The translations under genes were made by a program, and so were the position numbers. A stretch of DNA of 64,000 nucleotides, taken from the NCBI RefSeq assembly GCF_910592395.1, contig NC_088316.1:17980001-18044000 (forward strand). Reading direction: 5' to 3'. The notes beneath the pieces are model-generated. The model worked only from the letters and a program-made list of their open reading frames with translations, had not been told where the DNA came from and ran no database searches. Source of the stretch: Lineus longissimus (Eukaryota; Nemertea; Pilidiophora; Heteronemertea; Lineidae). Below are positions 22,955 through 35,650 of the stretch, piece by piece; the stretch's first letter is position 1; the number at the start of each line of letters is the position of its first letter.

Positions 22955-23483
22955 ATGTTGCAAACTAGGCGTTATACGACTTGGCAGCTTGTTAGATGGC
23001 CTATCCTTTTTGGTGGTTTATTGACCAGCTTTGTGGCTATGTTCAGAAATAGGTAGACTACTTTTTTTGTGTTCTGTCGACTCAAGTCGACAATTGTCAA
23101 CAACTGAATAAGTGTCATGAACTGAAAGTGAAAGTCTGAATGAAGTATTGACTGACTGAGTCTGTGACTGTGAGGTTGTCCCTATCTGCCTGTCTTTGCC
23201 CTTGTTTGTGTCCCGGGTTTCTATTTTAAGACCAAGAAGTCATGAAGTTGCATCCAATGCATGTCCTGGCTACCCATCTTCCAGAGGGACCCTTATGACT
23301 ATGTTAATTTAAAGAAACACACATTTCTTTTCCAGGCATTCATACTTCCGTGAAGATATCGAAAAACTTCGCCAGAAAAACTGGGAGAAAAGTCGTAAGA
23401 CGCAAGAAGTCATGGACAAAGTAAAACTGGATGCAAACATTGAGATAAAGAGGAAACAGTTAGAAAAGGCAAATTCATCTTGA
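22955..23483 (+). CDS. small single-pass membrane protein, 81 aa, unidentified
   Basis: Two exons, 22955-23052 and 23336-23483, joined in phase (AG|G). The start ATG follows TAAA. The N-terminus MLQTRRYTTWQLVRW is basic, then one hydrophobic segment (PILFGGLLTSFVAMF, about 16-30), then a charged helical tail (YFREDIEKLRQKNWEKSR...) ending KANSS. This build resembles the small inner-membrane assembly factors or accessory subunits of mitochondrial respiratory complexes, but I do not recognise the family. A poly(A) signal AATAAA follows at 23727-23732. The gene is tail to tail with EXOSC8. Size, splice sites and signal support it as real; function unknown. Confidence 0.7.
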
Positions 23484-23726
23484 TCGTCGGTTATCTGCTG
23501 TTGGTGGTGCTGAAGTTTTCTGTTTTCTTGCCGTGATCATGATGTAATGGAACTGACCAAGAACTGAGGAAGAATGATTTACATGTACTCCGCTTAAGGA
23601 GACAGGACTTGTGTCCATCAAATGTGTCCTGAAGTACAATACAGTTTTGTTGACATTGACTAACTTTAAAATGTCGGTCTATGGGTTGGAATATTTTTGA
23701 TTGAATTGTGTGTGAAGTGCGTTGTA

Positions 23727-23732
23727 AATAAA
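23727..23732 (+). promoter_or_regulatory. poly(A) signal of the 81-aa gene
   Basis: AATAAA in GTAAATAAAGGTGC, 244 bases after the stop codon. Confidence 0.6.
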
Positions 23733-23928
23733 GGTGCTTTTTAAAAACACTACTGATGACTTAAAATTGTCCTTCTGTGCATTAATTGTGTACTTGTGGT
23801 GACCTGAAATCGTGAAAGGCTTGATTTGGCCTGATTTGATGAAATCCCAACAGTGAGAGGGAAAAGAATTGAGAAGAGAAAAAAGTGGATGACAATGTGG
23901 ATTCCTGTTTAATGTCATGACATTTGTT

Positions 23929-23934
23929 TTTATT
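23929..23934 (-). promoter_or_regulatory. poly(A) signal of EXOSC8
   Basis: AATAAA on the minus strand about 320 bases after the EXOSC8 stop. It lies 197 bases from the opposing signal at 23727, so the two transcripts end close together. Confidence 0.55.
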
Positions 23935-24250
23935 CATTTCATAGAACTACATTTGCCTTGCATAATGTTCCTGATTTTGTTAAACAGAAAGCAACCCACA
24001 TGTAGCTTTCCTGAGCCTGCAGTCGGAAGCAAGGTAGGTCAGATGATTAAGACACACAAATTCGCCAATACTTCTCTCAACTATCTGTACCTGCATACTA
24101 TCTGTACGCTTTGAGTCTGACACTTTCCCACGATGAACACAATGTAGTGGTTCTTGAAAAAGATTTTGAAAGTAAGTGTCCTCAGAACATTGTCTCTGTG
24201 CAACGCTTTACACAGTTATTTAAGCGGCTGAATGGGTCCCAATGTAGTAG

Positions 24251-27200
24251 CTATCTTTCCACACTATGAATTGTCTCATCGATGAGCCTCCTCACTTCCT
24301 TTCCGCGCAACTTTGCCCGGTCGATGCAATCGCTTAGTTTTCCATCATTCATCATGCTACCTCCTGGAACAGAACACAGAGAGAGAGTGGAGAATCATGT
24401 AATCAGAAAGCGGACCTTCGATAAAGCTTTGATAGTCTATGTCTCGAATGACAATGTCAGCTCTGATGTCAAATGTATGATAGAGCTAGTCAGCAGGTCT
24501 TTTTACATGCAAGTTAAAACCAATCAATAGAACTGAATATACCTGGTTTGTGAACAGCACAGACATCACCATTTTCAACTGTTGCTATGGTAACTACACC
24601 AGTTGCAAGGCATTCTTCTTCATCGGTTGGGTCAGTGAAAATAATTTCACTGAAAGAAAAGGATTACATTATTTGTGAATTTTGTATTCTTCTACAAGAA
24701 CAACAATGTTACGACCTAATAATCACATGTAATTTCCATTACCGGTACTGTGTTTTATACATTACAGCTAACACTTGTGGTGTGAATCTTTGGATGAACA
24801 TAACAATCAACAAATTAAACACTTACTCATCAAATACTGCAAAGCTTGTAGAGATAGGATGATGGTGGATCAACAACTGTTTTCGTTTCCCAGGAAATGT
24901 TTGTACTTTTTCTGTTTCTTCATCCACTGTTGTCTCTGGAAGTGTTGTCGTTTTCAGCGCTGCCATCAGTGCTATCAAACACGCATCCAAAATGTTCCCA
25001 TCATAGTTCAAGCATAACAGGTCGCAGTATAGCACCCAGACTAGCTGAAATTGAAACAGGATACATTTCGAGATGGCATCCAACATATGGTCTTCAACAC
25101 ATGCTGTGGCACAATGATCCTTTTAATTTGTCATACTACAGAAAGGACAAAAGAACAAAGCATGAGATGTCTTACAAGATGCCAACCCTGCTCCTGAGTG
25201 AAGAAAAGTAAACCATATCCACCTACCTTTCCTTTAAGTATGCACAGGTCCTCGGCACATAAACATTTTGAACTGAAAGCAAGGAAAGCATTTAATTGGT
25301 AATCAGGATAGTTTAGAACAATCATTAGTCGTAGTCGTAGAAGAAAAAGAAGGAAGTCTGTGAATTTCAGTTCATTTCAGGTTCGCAACTGTTTTTTTCT
25401 CAGACCTGGAGGACATTATCCAATGTTTAATTTTCATTTCAACTTACTTTTCAATGAGATCCATGACAAATTGACTACAAACTTGAGCCTGTTCACTCGG
25501 TGGTCCCGGTCGAAATCTTGATGAACACAATGGAGAAAGGTCCACATTTGGCACTGAAATACAACAACTTCAAGTTATTTTGATGAACAAAGATCATTGA
25601 TTTCTAACACTAAGACATCAAGTGGGCAAACTTTGTGCTGGGTAAAAGCACTATCAAGAAGGCAGCAATGTGTTAGCACAAATTATCTGAGTTGAGTTGA
25701 CTGGCGGACTGCAGCTTAGGATACAGTACTGGACAAATCACAACGAGCTAAGGCCAAATACACAGCTACATTCTTGATATTTTTTTTAGCTGAACAGCCT
25801 GCTTGGTATTTTCCAGCAGAATTGCAGGTTTTGAGTCTGGGAAAGTGTCCAAAGCGAAAGATGTAGGTAGTACAGATAACATCTACTGGGGATAAAAACC
25901 TTACCAATAAACCCTTTGTTAGGTTCTTCAGGCTTTGGTGATGCGAGTTCCTACAATTAATGAGTTCAGTTAGAACCTTGAAGAAAAACGACTTTTGTTA
26001 TCTCTTATTAATTTGTTAATAACAGCACAAGGGCACTTCTAGAGATACAGAGGAACCTCCTGTGATTCATAATCCTGGTCAATTTCAAAGATTTATTCAA
26101 AATTTCATGGTTAGATTTTTCTGAAATACTGCAGACGGCAACCCCCCTGGATGTGTGCGATATTGTCAAGTGACAAAACCATTGTAAGTTATTGCAATTT
26201 TGATAGTCTGAAAGCATGGTCCAGTGCATTCCTGACCTTACTCCTGCAAAATACTTTTTAACATATAAAGTCATGCTCTTACTTACTGCTTTGATTCCAC
26301 ATACAACACTTGTATTTCCGAGTTTCACCAGTGCTGAACCATTTGCTGTAGTGATAGACCCTGGAAAAATTAAGATGTCTCAGAGATCTAAATGGTCTCC
26401 ACATAGAGAATAACCATCCGAAAGCATCAGAGTCCATCTCGACTACTTGTGTTACAAACTTCATGTAATTTGTGTAGTTAAATTTTATGGAAACGCTGAT
26501 GCAGATTCAAGAGGTAACTTTTGAAAGAGCTTGGATACTTGTCCTCAAATGGATTTTTTTTTTCAAATTATGGAAAACCTACCAAGATTCAGCAAGGTGG
26601 GTCGGATTTCTCCAAGATCCCTCCCATCAGGTCGTATATCCTGTTCCTGAAACATAGAAAAACATGTGACCAAACAGTTGTAGAGGACTTGCTGTAAAAC
26701 AGTTTTCACTGACATTGGCAATTTTGAATTAGGTTTCCCCATTAATTCATCCTCTGTTTAAAGAGTTGGGGATACATAATGTTTGATAGAGGATGATTAT
26801 GCCGAAAATGAATAAGCCTTTGTTGGTAAATTTTCACAATTCATGTCATCTGACATTGTGGTCTGATGTCCCACGAGGATTAAAAAGTAACTGTAGTATT
26901 GCTGCTACAGCACTGCTGAGTCATACTTACTAAAAACTTCCTGTAGTATTCAAGAGGTTGTGCAACTCTGAAAATTTTAAATTGGACCCAATTACACAGA
27001 GTCAGAAGGACACTCATGTCATGCCGAACAGAAAGAGCATGTTGGTAGGAAGACGAGCTGGCTAGAATCTCTGAACCCACATCTTCTTGGATTTAGCCTA
27101 TCGTCATAGGCCTGGCCTACACGTAAAAAAGTGAGTTCCCAAGTGAAGTGAACAATCTTACAACAATGGTCATGGTGAAGACTCTATATGGACATAAGAT

Positions 27201-27357
27201 ATTAATTCCTCGATCAATTTACTCCAAACTTCGCATACGAAAGCACTAAGTATAGATCTATGACGTGTGCGAATTCCAAGTAATTATCTTTCTAACTTTT
27301 TGTGTGAACAGTGATTTTGTAATTGCACATGGTCACCTACTTGAATTCGGCCGCCAT
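24251..27357 (-). CDS. EXOSC8: exosome complex component RRP43 (EXOSC8)
   Basis: Non-catalytic RNase PH-like subunit of the hexameric ring of the RNA exosome, acting in 3' processing and decay of RNA in nucleus and cytoplasm. Ten exons in reading order: 27341-27357, 26931-26967, 26583-26646, 26287-26360, 25905-25950, 25448-25553, 25227-25272, 24827-25044, 24543-24649, 24251-24363. Phases agree; 275 aa against 276 in human. Clear landmarks: N-terminus MAAEFK then [37 protein letters not shown]; a central [51 protein letters not shown]; and near the C-terminus HKPGGS. The start sits in AAAATGGCGGCC, a typical YY1-like element overlapping the start codon. It shares its promoter region with ALG5. 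Confidence 0.96.
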
Positions 27358-27526
27358 TTTGACGCTTTCTCCTAGGCAACGTTGTTACAAGGGATAGCAT
27401 TGGTTGCTTAGGATCGATTGCGTAATCTTTGTCCAATGAGACCGAGTCTTACATTAACGGTCCTACGCACATGTGCATTGCCTCCTTCGCCACATATTTC
27501 CGGTTTCTGGGTTGCAGGACTCCAGG
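27358..27526. promoter_or_regulatory. bidirectional promoter between EXOSC8 and ALG5
   Basis: Only 169 bases separate the two start codons, so both 5' UTRs and core promoters lie here or overlap. The left edge carries GCCGCCATTTTGACG, the reverse of a YY1-type initiation element (AAAATGGCGGC). Confidence 0.75.
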
Positions 27527-30500
27527 ATGGATTTCCTCACCCTTTTCCAGTTTTTGGTTGCAATTGTTGTCATTTTGATAATTTTGGTGAGTTTAGGTTA
27601 TTGCTCTTAGTCAGTGAAGCAGGGAAATGCTTTGTTGGGAAGGGTGTGGCGTGAGTGTTTGATTACTTTGAACCGGGCAGCGGGGAGAAAGTACGTGTGA
27701 CATGCCTCTGGTTGACAAGTAGTAACGCGTCAGGTAAAAAGTATGAAAAATGTTGCACCTGACCTGCACCACTGGGGATGTTGCAACTGCGATAGGTCAC
27801 ACCAAGATTAAAGTAACGACATTGTCACAATCCCTTTTCACTGCAGGCACTCATCATCATTTACGTCACATCCGAGGCTTACCCAGATCTGAGTCGACAT
27901 GAGAGTGAGAAATACTTCCAGGACCCCAAGGCAAAAAAGCAATCAAAGTTTGCAAGTTTGTTTGATGACGCATCTGTACAGCTGTCTGTGATTGTTCCGT
28001 CCTATAATGAGGAAATGCGATGTAAGTATTGAAACCAGTTGCAGCTGAAGTCAATATTGTTTTGATCAGTCAATGCTTGAGATGATGGGAGCTTGACTGA
28101 CTCCACAGTACATGTACTAATGTGAGTTTGCTGAACACTTGGAATATTCTGATGCATATTTGATGTAGTTATTGTGATTTCCCATTAATGATGATGATGG
28201 ATAATGTTTCTTGAGTGTTGCTGTATTGATTTCAATAATTGTCTTTTCCATGTTTTTAGTACCGGTGATGATGGATGAAACATTAGCATACTTAGAGGGA
28301 CGCCAAAAATCAGAGTCATCATTTACATATGAAATAATAGTGGTCGATGATGGTAGCAAAGATAACACATCACGAGTAAGTTATTTGCGATGTGAAAACA
28401 TGATGTCAATGACGCTGACAGATCCTGAACTATGAGTGCAAAATGAAAGTACCACAAGGCCAATGTCTTGATCATTCTGAAATACAGTAGGAAAGCTTGT
28501 CCTCCATTTGGATCATTTTTATTTAGGTTTTATCCTAAACAAAAGTGACAATCTTCTTCGTTTTCCTCTTTCCAGGTTGCCTTGGGATATTCTGAGAAAT
28601 ATGGGTCTGATAAAGTGCGTGTACTTACGTTTGTGAAGAACCGAGGAAAGGGAGGGGCTGTTAGATTGGTGAGTTCGTTTTCACCTTGGCAAAAGTCTCT
28701 AAATTTTAGTGCCTCTCTTGCAACACAGTTCCAGCCCTAAATCTCCGCTGGGTGGGCAATGATATTTCTTTAATTTTTAATTTAATTTATTTATTCGTGT
28801 AAAATACATGTACAATATTTGATATAACATGACAAGACATTGGATTATGAACAAAATAAAACGTACATGCATTACACTGGTAACCATGTAGGTCGAGACC
28901 TATTATATGGCACCAGATAATATGGGTTGTGTCGTCGGGGTGCCGGCGACATGCGCACTAAGTGGGCCGACAGTTTGCACAACGGCAGAAAGTGACGAAA
29001 GTGCACATGTCGTCGACATCCAAACGATCCAACCTGTCAAAATAATAAACATTAAGGGACGATTTAAAATGCATTTTTTTCAAATTATGTAATTGGACCG
29101 GGAGGCTGTTCCACAGCTTCGGTGTCCTCACCCAGTATGAGGCACCGAACGTCTCCGAGTGGAATCTCGGCTGCGCCAGTCGTAAACCGTCGCCCCTTAC
29201 AGCCGGGGTTATATAAAAACGTGCATTAAAATCCAGGACATTATAATAAGAATCGTGCATAAAAACTAGATCCTTGATTTCCCGACGGTACGACAGGGGC
29301 AGCAGAGACAACGCTCGCAGACGCTCCACATATGGCATATCAGGGCCTAAAATGTGACGAGTCACCCTCCGCTGGACACGCTCTAAAGTTTCAAGATCAC
29401 GTCGCACATGTGTGTCGAATACCACCGTACCATATTCAAGGCGACTACGCACAAGTGATTTATACAACATGATATTCAAATTAACGTCTGCAGTACGCCC
29501 GCATACACGCCTGATCATACCCCACATTCTACTTGCACTGCTTGCAATACCATTGACATGAGATGACCATGACAGGTCCGAAGAAAAGACAATACCAAGA
29601 TCCTTGAATTTATCAACCCGACACAATGCAAAACCATTGATATTGTAAAAGAAGTGTGTCGGATTTAACTTCCTAGTAACACTCATGACCATGCATTTGC
29701 TTGGGCTAAATGTCATGCCCCACCGTTTACTCCAAGCGTACAATTTATCAAGGTCGGTCTGAAGTAGCAGACAGTCGGTTACAGACTCTATCTCCCTACA
29801 CATTTTGGAATCATCAGCAAAAAGAATTAATTCTTTGTTGAAAGTTAGTTCAGAGCAATGATATTACTTGTATAAAGATCAATCTATTACAACTGCTGAT
29901 GTCCAAGAGATCATGATTTTGTATAAATTTGCAGGGAATGCTAAGTGCTCGTGGTGATCAGCTGTTATTCGCCGACGCAGACGGTGCATCAAAATTCAGT
30001 GATATGGTCAAACTAGAAAAAGATCTGGAAAAGATTAACACGCAAAAGGTATGTGAGATAAGGGACATTACCCAATATTCTCAGGCTGCTTTGAACATGT
30101 TTCTATACCAACCTACTGGTCAGGTCACTCATGTACATGGTATATGTCATGTCTTCTATTGTGCGTATGACATCATCATTGAAAAATCGCCGCCTTGATG
30201 GTTGAATAAGGGAGACCAGTGGCCTAATAGTTAGAGCGTCATGTTTTCCTACTTGCAGGTTTGTCAACTTTAACAAATAATAATGAATACATGTAGTATT
30301 TTGTCTCGTCTTCAGCATGGTATGGCAGTAGTCTGTGGATCAAGATCACATCTAGAACAAGAGTCTATAGCTGAGGTAATTTTATTGTTAAGCTGTCTAC
30401 TATGTTTGGTGCTTCTCAAAACATGTTGTTTAAGTGAACAGATACCAAACTGGAGGATAACCAAACAATGAGATGGTGACTTACTTTGGGAGGATGGCAT

Positions 30501-31243
30501 GATAATTGATGGGCAAGATACTTCACAGGTCATAGTTTAGCATTATTCCTGTTGATTTCTACATCTCTGTTCAATGTTATTTTGCAGCGATCTTTATTTA
30601 GGACCTTCATGATGCATGGCTTCCATTTCCTAGTCTGGTTCCTCTGTGTAAAAGGCATCCGAGATACGCAGTGTGGATTCAAGATGTTTACACGAGAGGC
30701 AGCAAGATTATTATTCACCAATCTCCATGTGAATCGCTGGGCGTTTGATGTCGATCTGCTCTATGTCGCTCAGACTTTCAACATTCCAATCAGTGAGGTG
30801 GCAATTGCTTGGCAAGAAATAGATGGTAGGTGGATAGCTACTACAGGAGGACTAGTGTAGTGTTTAAGTTCTTGACATTGCCACACTTGTTAGCAACCCT
30901 GAGCTAGTTGCTTTTAAAATGGATTGCTTCTGCCTTTGGATGAGATGTAAAAATGTGATTTCTTCTATCTGGTGTCTTTGCCAGGTCAAGTAGAAGACCT
31001 CATCCAGGTGGTAGACGGGAATTGGATAAAACCAGTTCCATGATAGATATTGCTGAGAACTTATGAATTGCATTGTATTATTTTCCAAACCAGTTATCAA
31101 ATATCTGATGAATTTGTTGTCTTTCAGGTTCCAAAATGGTTCCTGTTCTCAGCTGGATTGAGATGGGAATCGACCTCTTCCTCATAAGATTACGTTATTT
31201 ATTAGGCGTTTGGAAAATTACGGAGAAACCCAAGAGAGATTAG
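27527..31243 (+). CDS. ALG5: dolichyl-phosphate beta-glucosyltransferase (ALG5)
   Basis: Transfers glucose from UDP-glucose to dolichyl phosphate on the cytosolic face of the ER, supplying the donor for the last three glucoses of the N-glycan precursor. Exons: 27527-27586, 27847-28021, 28260-28375, 28576-28668, 29935-30048, 30316-30375, 30588-30825, 31128-31243. Phases agree; 323 aa against 324 in human. An N-terminal membrane anchor (FLVAIVVILIILALIIIYV) is followed by a GT2-family glycosyltransferase domain: SVIVPSYNEEMR, VVDDGS at 106-111, KNRGKGGAVRLGM, the metal-binding DAD at 162-164 (FADADGAS), GSRSHLE, and GIRDTQCGFKMF. The last exon ends WKITEKPKRD; a basic lysine-rich end suits ER retention. 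The fourth intron contains a LINE fragment on the opposite strand. Confidence 0.96.
28756..28766. repeat. target-site duplication of the LINE, left copy
   Basis: GCAATGATATT, identical to 29855-29865. Confidence 0.75.
28767..29854 (-). mobile_element. 5'-truncated non-LTR retrotransposon (LINE) in an ALG5 intron
   Basis: On the minus strand the reading frame from about 29830 down to 28958 starts within the reverse-transcriptase domain (LILFADDSKMC, with the FADD catalytic box). It continues through the thumb region: LDKLYAWSKRWGMTF, KFKDLGIVFSSDLSW, LVRSRLEYG, LERVQRRVTRHI, LPLSYRR, and ending in F.RCANCRPT. The 5' end is missing, as usual for LINE copies. The 3' end (low coordinates) is an A/T-rich tail. 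The copy is flanked by an 11-base direct repeat GCAATGATATT (28756-28766 and 29855-29865). Clade (CR1/jockey-like) is a guess. Confidence 0.88.
29855..29865. repeat. target-site duplication of the LINE, right copy
   Basis: GCAATGATATT, identical to 28756-28766. Confidence 0.75.
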
Positions 31244-32279
31244 CCGTCCAAGGAAACTCTTCAAGGACAATTCAGGACACTGATTTTGGTCACAAGGTGG
31301 TCAAGGTTTTCAGCTAGGCAATTTTGACCTCTGTAATCAGAGCACCTCTCTCTATTAAGGACAGCATTTCTCAGTCCCTAGGGTGTCCTTAATAGAGAGG
31401 TTTTCCTGTGTCATAGAAGATGTTCTGAATTGGCACCTTCTTGCGCTTTGTGGTTTTGGTCATTGTGGCAGTGTTTTGAGCCCAGAACAGCTTATCGATT
31501 CGGATCTATGTTGATTGCAGTTCCTAGATCAATTAAAAATAGACCATGAGAGTATACTGATTTCCTAAAGGGGACTGTAGGCAGGAGCTAGGAGTAAAAT
31601 TTGCAGTCTTCTGTGCTTCTTGTAGTGTACAAAACTGAAAACCTTCTGTCCTTGCGAGACAGTCTAAAAGTCACAACCTACAAACTGTACATATATGACC
31701 TTCAGCAAACTATTCTTATTCATTTTGCCAAATATCGAAATTAATGTATGTGTGCAGCACATGAAGAAAAGCAGTACTTATTATCATATCAATAAATATA
31801 TTTGCTAACCAACTTGGCATATTCTACTTTTTGCAACATAGCCATTCCTAGGCACATTCTGATATCTGTCAAACTTGTGTGAGTGATGAAGCTGTATGTG
31901 CTAATTAAAGTCGTATTGTGATCATGGTGGAAAATGTTGTTATTTACCCAGTTGCTGCACCTTGACAACTGATGTTCAGGCTTGTCAAAACAGCTGTCCT
32001 CTGGCAATGTTGTCATGTTGGTATTGAGAGGACCAGTTTAGTTCAGGTTTCCCCTGAGCTTGGTCAGTATGATGTTGGCCAATTATTGATGCAGTCGGTG
32101 TTTTCAACCAAAAGTTGTTTAATCGATTGCAACGTGTGTTGTGAATAAAAGCAATAAAGCAGTCTTATCTCAGCCTACTTTTGGTGACTAGCTTCTTCAT
32201 GAGCTCAATCTTGTCGCAGGGCACATATGGTTGTGACTGTCCACTGTCATAGGTTGGAGTTGTCAACAAAAGACTAAGC
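31244..32279 (+). other. ALG5 3' UTR with poly(A) signals
   Basis: Two AATAAA hexamers lie at 32144-32149 and 32153-32158, about 900 bases after the stop. At 31339-31405 a hairpin-forming repeat (CCTCTCTCTATTAAGGACA and its complement) belongs to the same dispersed family as copies near 60.6 and 61.0 kb. Confidence 0.55.
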
Positions 32280-32639
32280 ACTTATGCAGTGACTCTGCCA
32301 TTGATAGAATTCGTCATCCAAAAACGACTCTCCAAATATGGTTGTGATCGTCCACTGTCGATGGAGACAGGTGTCCAGAAAGTACTGGGCAGATGTGACT
32401 GTCCACTGTCAATGCAGCCAGTTGTCCGCAGAAAACGGGACAGATATCGTTGTGACTGTCTCCTGCCGATTAAGGCAGTCATCCACAAAGAACGATTGCA
32501 AAAGTCATTTCTGAAGAACAGGGTCCTCCGCAGATTCCACCTGTCCCCCCAATACAGGAAGGATCGCCCAGAGCTGGCATTGATCTGTCTCCAATTGTTC
32601 CTCATTAGACTGGTCCGAACAGAGCTCTCGAACTGATCT

Positions 32640-32935
32640 GTCTTCAAGATCGATTGTCTCCAAATACACCATCGCCCAGAGCTAGCACTGCTGCTTGTCT
32701 TCAAGACGGGTTGTTTCACCAATATACCATCGTCCAGAGTAGCACTGATGCTTGTCTTCAAGACGGGTTGTTCACCCAACACACCATCGCCCAGAGCTAG
32801 CACTCATGCTTGTCTTCAAGGTCGGTTGTTCCCAGATACACCATCGCTTGGAGCGCTAGCACTGAAGCTTGTCATCAAGATCGGTTGTGCCCCTACACGA
32901 TCGCCCAGAGCTAGCACTGATGCTTGTCTGAACAA
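32640..32935. repeat. ~58-bp tandem repeat, about 5 copies
   Basis: Within the larger block. The unit contains CTTGTCTTCAAGACGGGTTG and ACACCATCGCCCAGAGCTAG, then CACTGATG; it is distinct from the GACTGTC unit. Confidence 0.8.
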
Positions 32936-35378
32936 GAGTATATACGTATATAGTCTCGATACGGTATATTGCGATGTTTGTCACGAACATATGCACTATT
33001 AGTATAATTGAATTCATTGGTATTGGTCACAATCTATGCTTGAGATGACATCGGTGTTTGCGATCAGGTTGCACTGCAGCAGGAGAGGGGCAAACGTGGT
33101 CACGACTGCCCACTGTCTATGATGAAGACAGCCGTCCAGACTGGGGCAGATATCTCTGTACCAATGACAGTCGCCCACAAAGTACGGGGTTGATATGGTT
33201 GTGACTGTCTACTGCATGTTGATGGATGGAGTTGTCGTCAAAGGACGGGGCAGAGAGACAGCTGGGACTGTCTGCGGGTGATGGAATATGTCATCCGCAA
33301 AGAATAGGGCCGATGTAGTTCTAACCGTCCAATGTTAGTGAAGATTGTCACTCATAAAGACCGGGACTGATATGGTTGTGATTGTTTACTGTCCATGGAG
33401 ACAGTCGTCCACGAAACGCAGAGCAAATGGCTGTGAGTCCACTGTTGACGAAGACAGCCATCCACAAAAGACGGGACTGATATGGTTGGGAGTACAGAGT
33501 GTAAATTTAATATAGTGGCCAACCCATGGACGGGGGCAGTGACTGACAATGGAGAGAGTAGTTCACTGCTGATTGATGCTGTTGTCCACAAAGGAAGGTA
33601 TGGATAACGTGACTGCCCACTGTTCATGAAGACATTCGTCACTGCCAGCTGTCTATGGGAACAGGCGTCAAACAGGAACGGGGCAGATATCATTGTTGTG
33701 ACTGTCCACTATGGATGGAGACAGTCGTCCTGACGGAGGCCAATGTTGTTGGTGTGAATGTCCATTGTCGATGGCGATAGTAGCTCACGAAGGAGGGTTA
33801 CAGATTGTTGTGTGCTGATGAGCGAAGTTGTTCACAAAGGACGAGTCGGCACATATAGTTGTTACGGCCTACTGTTGATTAAGATGTTCGTGTATAAAGA
33901 ACGCGACAGGTCTTGATGTGGTTGTCCGCCGTGGATGGGGACAGTTGTCCGAAAAGGACGGAGGCCAATTGTTGCACGTATGATTGTTATGGTCGACTGT
34001 TGATTTAGATATACGTGCAGATGGACGCGGCATATATTGCTGTGGTTGTCCACTGTGGACATTGATTGAGACAGTCGTCCCGAAAGGACGGAGACCAATA
34101 TTGGTTGTGAATGTCCAATGTCGATGGAGACAGTAGGTCACAAAGGAGGGTGGCATATGTGGTTGTGACGGTGCCCTGTCGTTGGATGGAGTTGTCCACA
34201 AAGGGCGAGCCGGTAGAGATGGTTGTTGGATATTGGTGCATAAAGGACATGGCAGAAATATTGTCCAATGTCGGTAGAGATAGTCATCTATGTAGGCTAG
34301 GGCTGACATGAATAAGGACGGTGGCAGACTTTACTGTCCGTTGTCGATTGAGAGAGTAGTTCACAGAGAACGGGGACAACTCTTGCTATAACAATGACAG
34401 TCGTCCACTAAGAAAGGGGCCATTGTCGTAGTCGTCCGTTGTCGATTGAGACAGTAGTCCAGATAGGACGGGACAGACATGATGGAGACCCATTGATGCT
34501 GTTGTCCACAAAGGAAGAGGCATATGTTGTGGTTGCGACTGTTCATGCACTGTGTATGTCAATGGAGACAGTCGACCACAAATGACGGTGAGCAAATGTG
34601 GTTGTGTCGTGGCTGTCCATTGTCGACGGAGACAGTAGCTCACAAAAGAGGGTTGCAGATATGGTTGTGACTGTCCGAGTTGAAGGATGAAGTTGTCCAC
34701 ATAAACGGGGCGGATATGACTGTTACTGCCAGCTGTCCATGGGAACAGGAGTCCAACAAGAATGGGTTGGGCACCATTGTTGTGACTGTCCACTGCGGAT
34801 GGAGACAGTCGTCCAGAAAGGGCGGAGGCCAATATGGTTAGCTGTGAAAGTGTATTGTCGATGGATATAGTCGTTCACAAAATAGGGGCGCAGATAAGAT
34901 CGTGATTGTCGCTTGTTGATGGATGGAGTTGCCCACAAAGGACGAGCCGACACACATGGTTGTTACAGTCTGCTGTTGATTGAGATATTCGTGCATAAGG
35001 GACAGGGCCAGATATTTTGTCCACTATCCATGGTGACAGTCGTCCACGTAACGCGGAGCAGATGGCTCTGACTGCTCACCATTACGAAGACAATCGTCCA
35101 CAAAAGACAGCACGTATGATTGTTATGGTCTACTGTTGATTTAGATATACGTGCAGATGGACGCGGCATATATTGCTGTGGTTGTCCACTGTGGACATTG
35201 ATTGAGACAGTCGTCCCGAAAGGACGGAGACCAATATTGGTTGTGAATGTCCAATGTCGATGGAGACAGTAGGTCACAAAGGAGGGTGGCATATGTGGTT
35301 GTGACCATGCCCTGTCGGTGAATGGAGTTGTCCAGAAAGGGCGAGCCGGTAGAGATGGTTGTTAGATATTGGTGCATT

Positions 35379-35650
35379 GTGACTTCCTCATCTCTCTCAT
35401 CATGTTGTCAACACGGTGGAGCAGCCAGGACTGATTCGGCCTGGCTGTGACTTCCTCATCTTTCTCACCATGTTGACAACTTGGCAGAGCAGCCAAGACT
35501 AATTTGGCCTGGCTGTGACTGTCTCATCTCTCTCACCATATTAACAACTAGGCAGTGCGGCGAAGATTGATGCGGCCTGGCTGTGACTGTCTCATCACTC
35601 TCATCATGTTGTCAACACGGTGGAGCAGCCAGGACTGATTCGGCCTGGTC
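35379..35650. repeat. 68-bp tandem repeat, 4 copies
   Basis: The unit contains CTCATCTCTCTCATCATGTT, GAGCAGCCAGGACTGATT and CGGCCTGGCTGTGACT. The first and last copies are nearly identical; the middle two are diverged. Confidence 0.85.

Noticed and set aside
32282-32803. 173-codon open frame on the minus strand and several of 80-150 codons to 36 kb
   Set aside because: All lie in the minisatellite; frames open in several phases because the repeat lacks stops, with no consistent protein.
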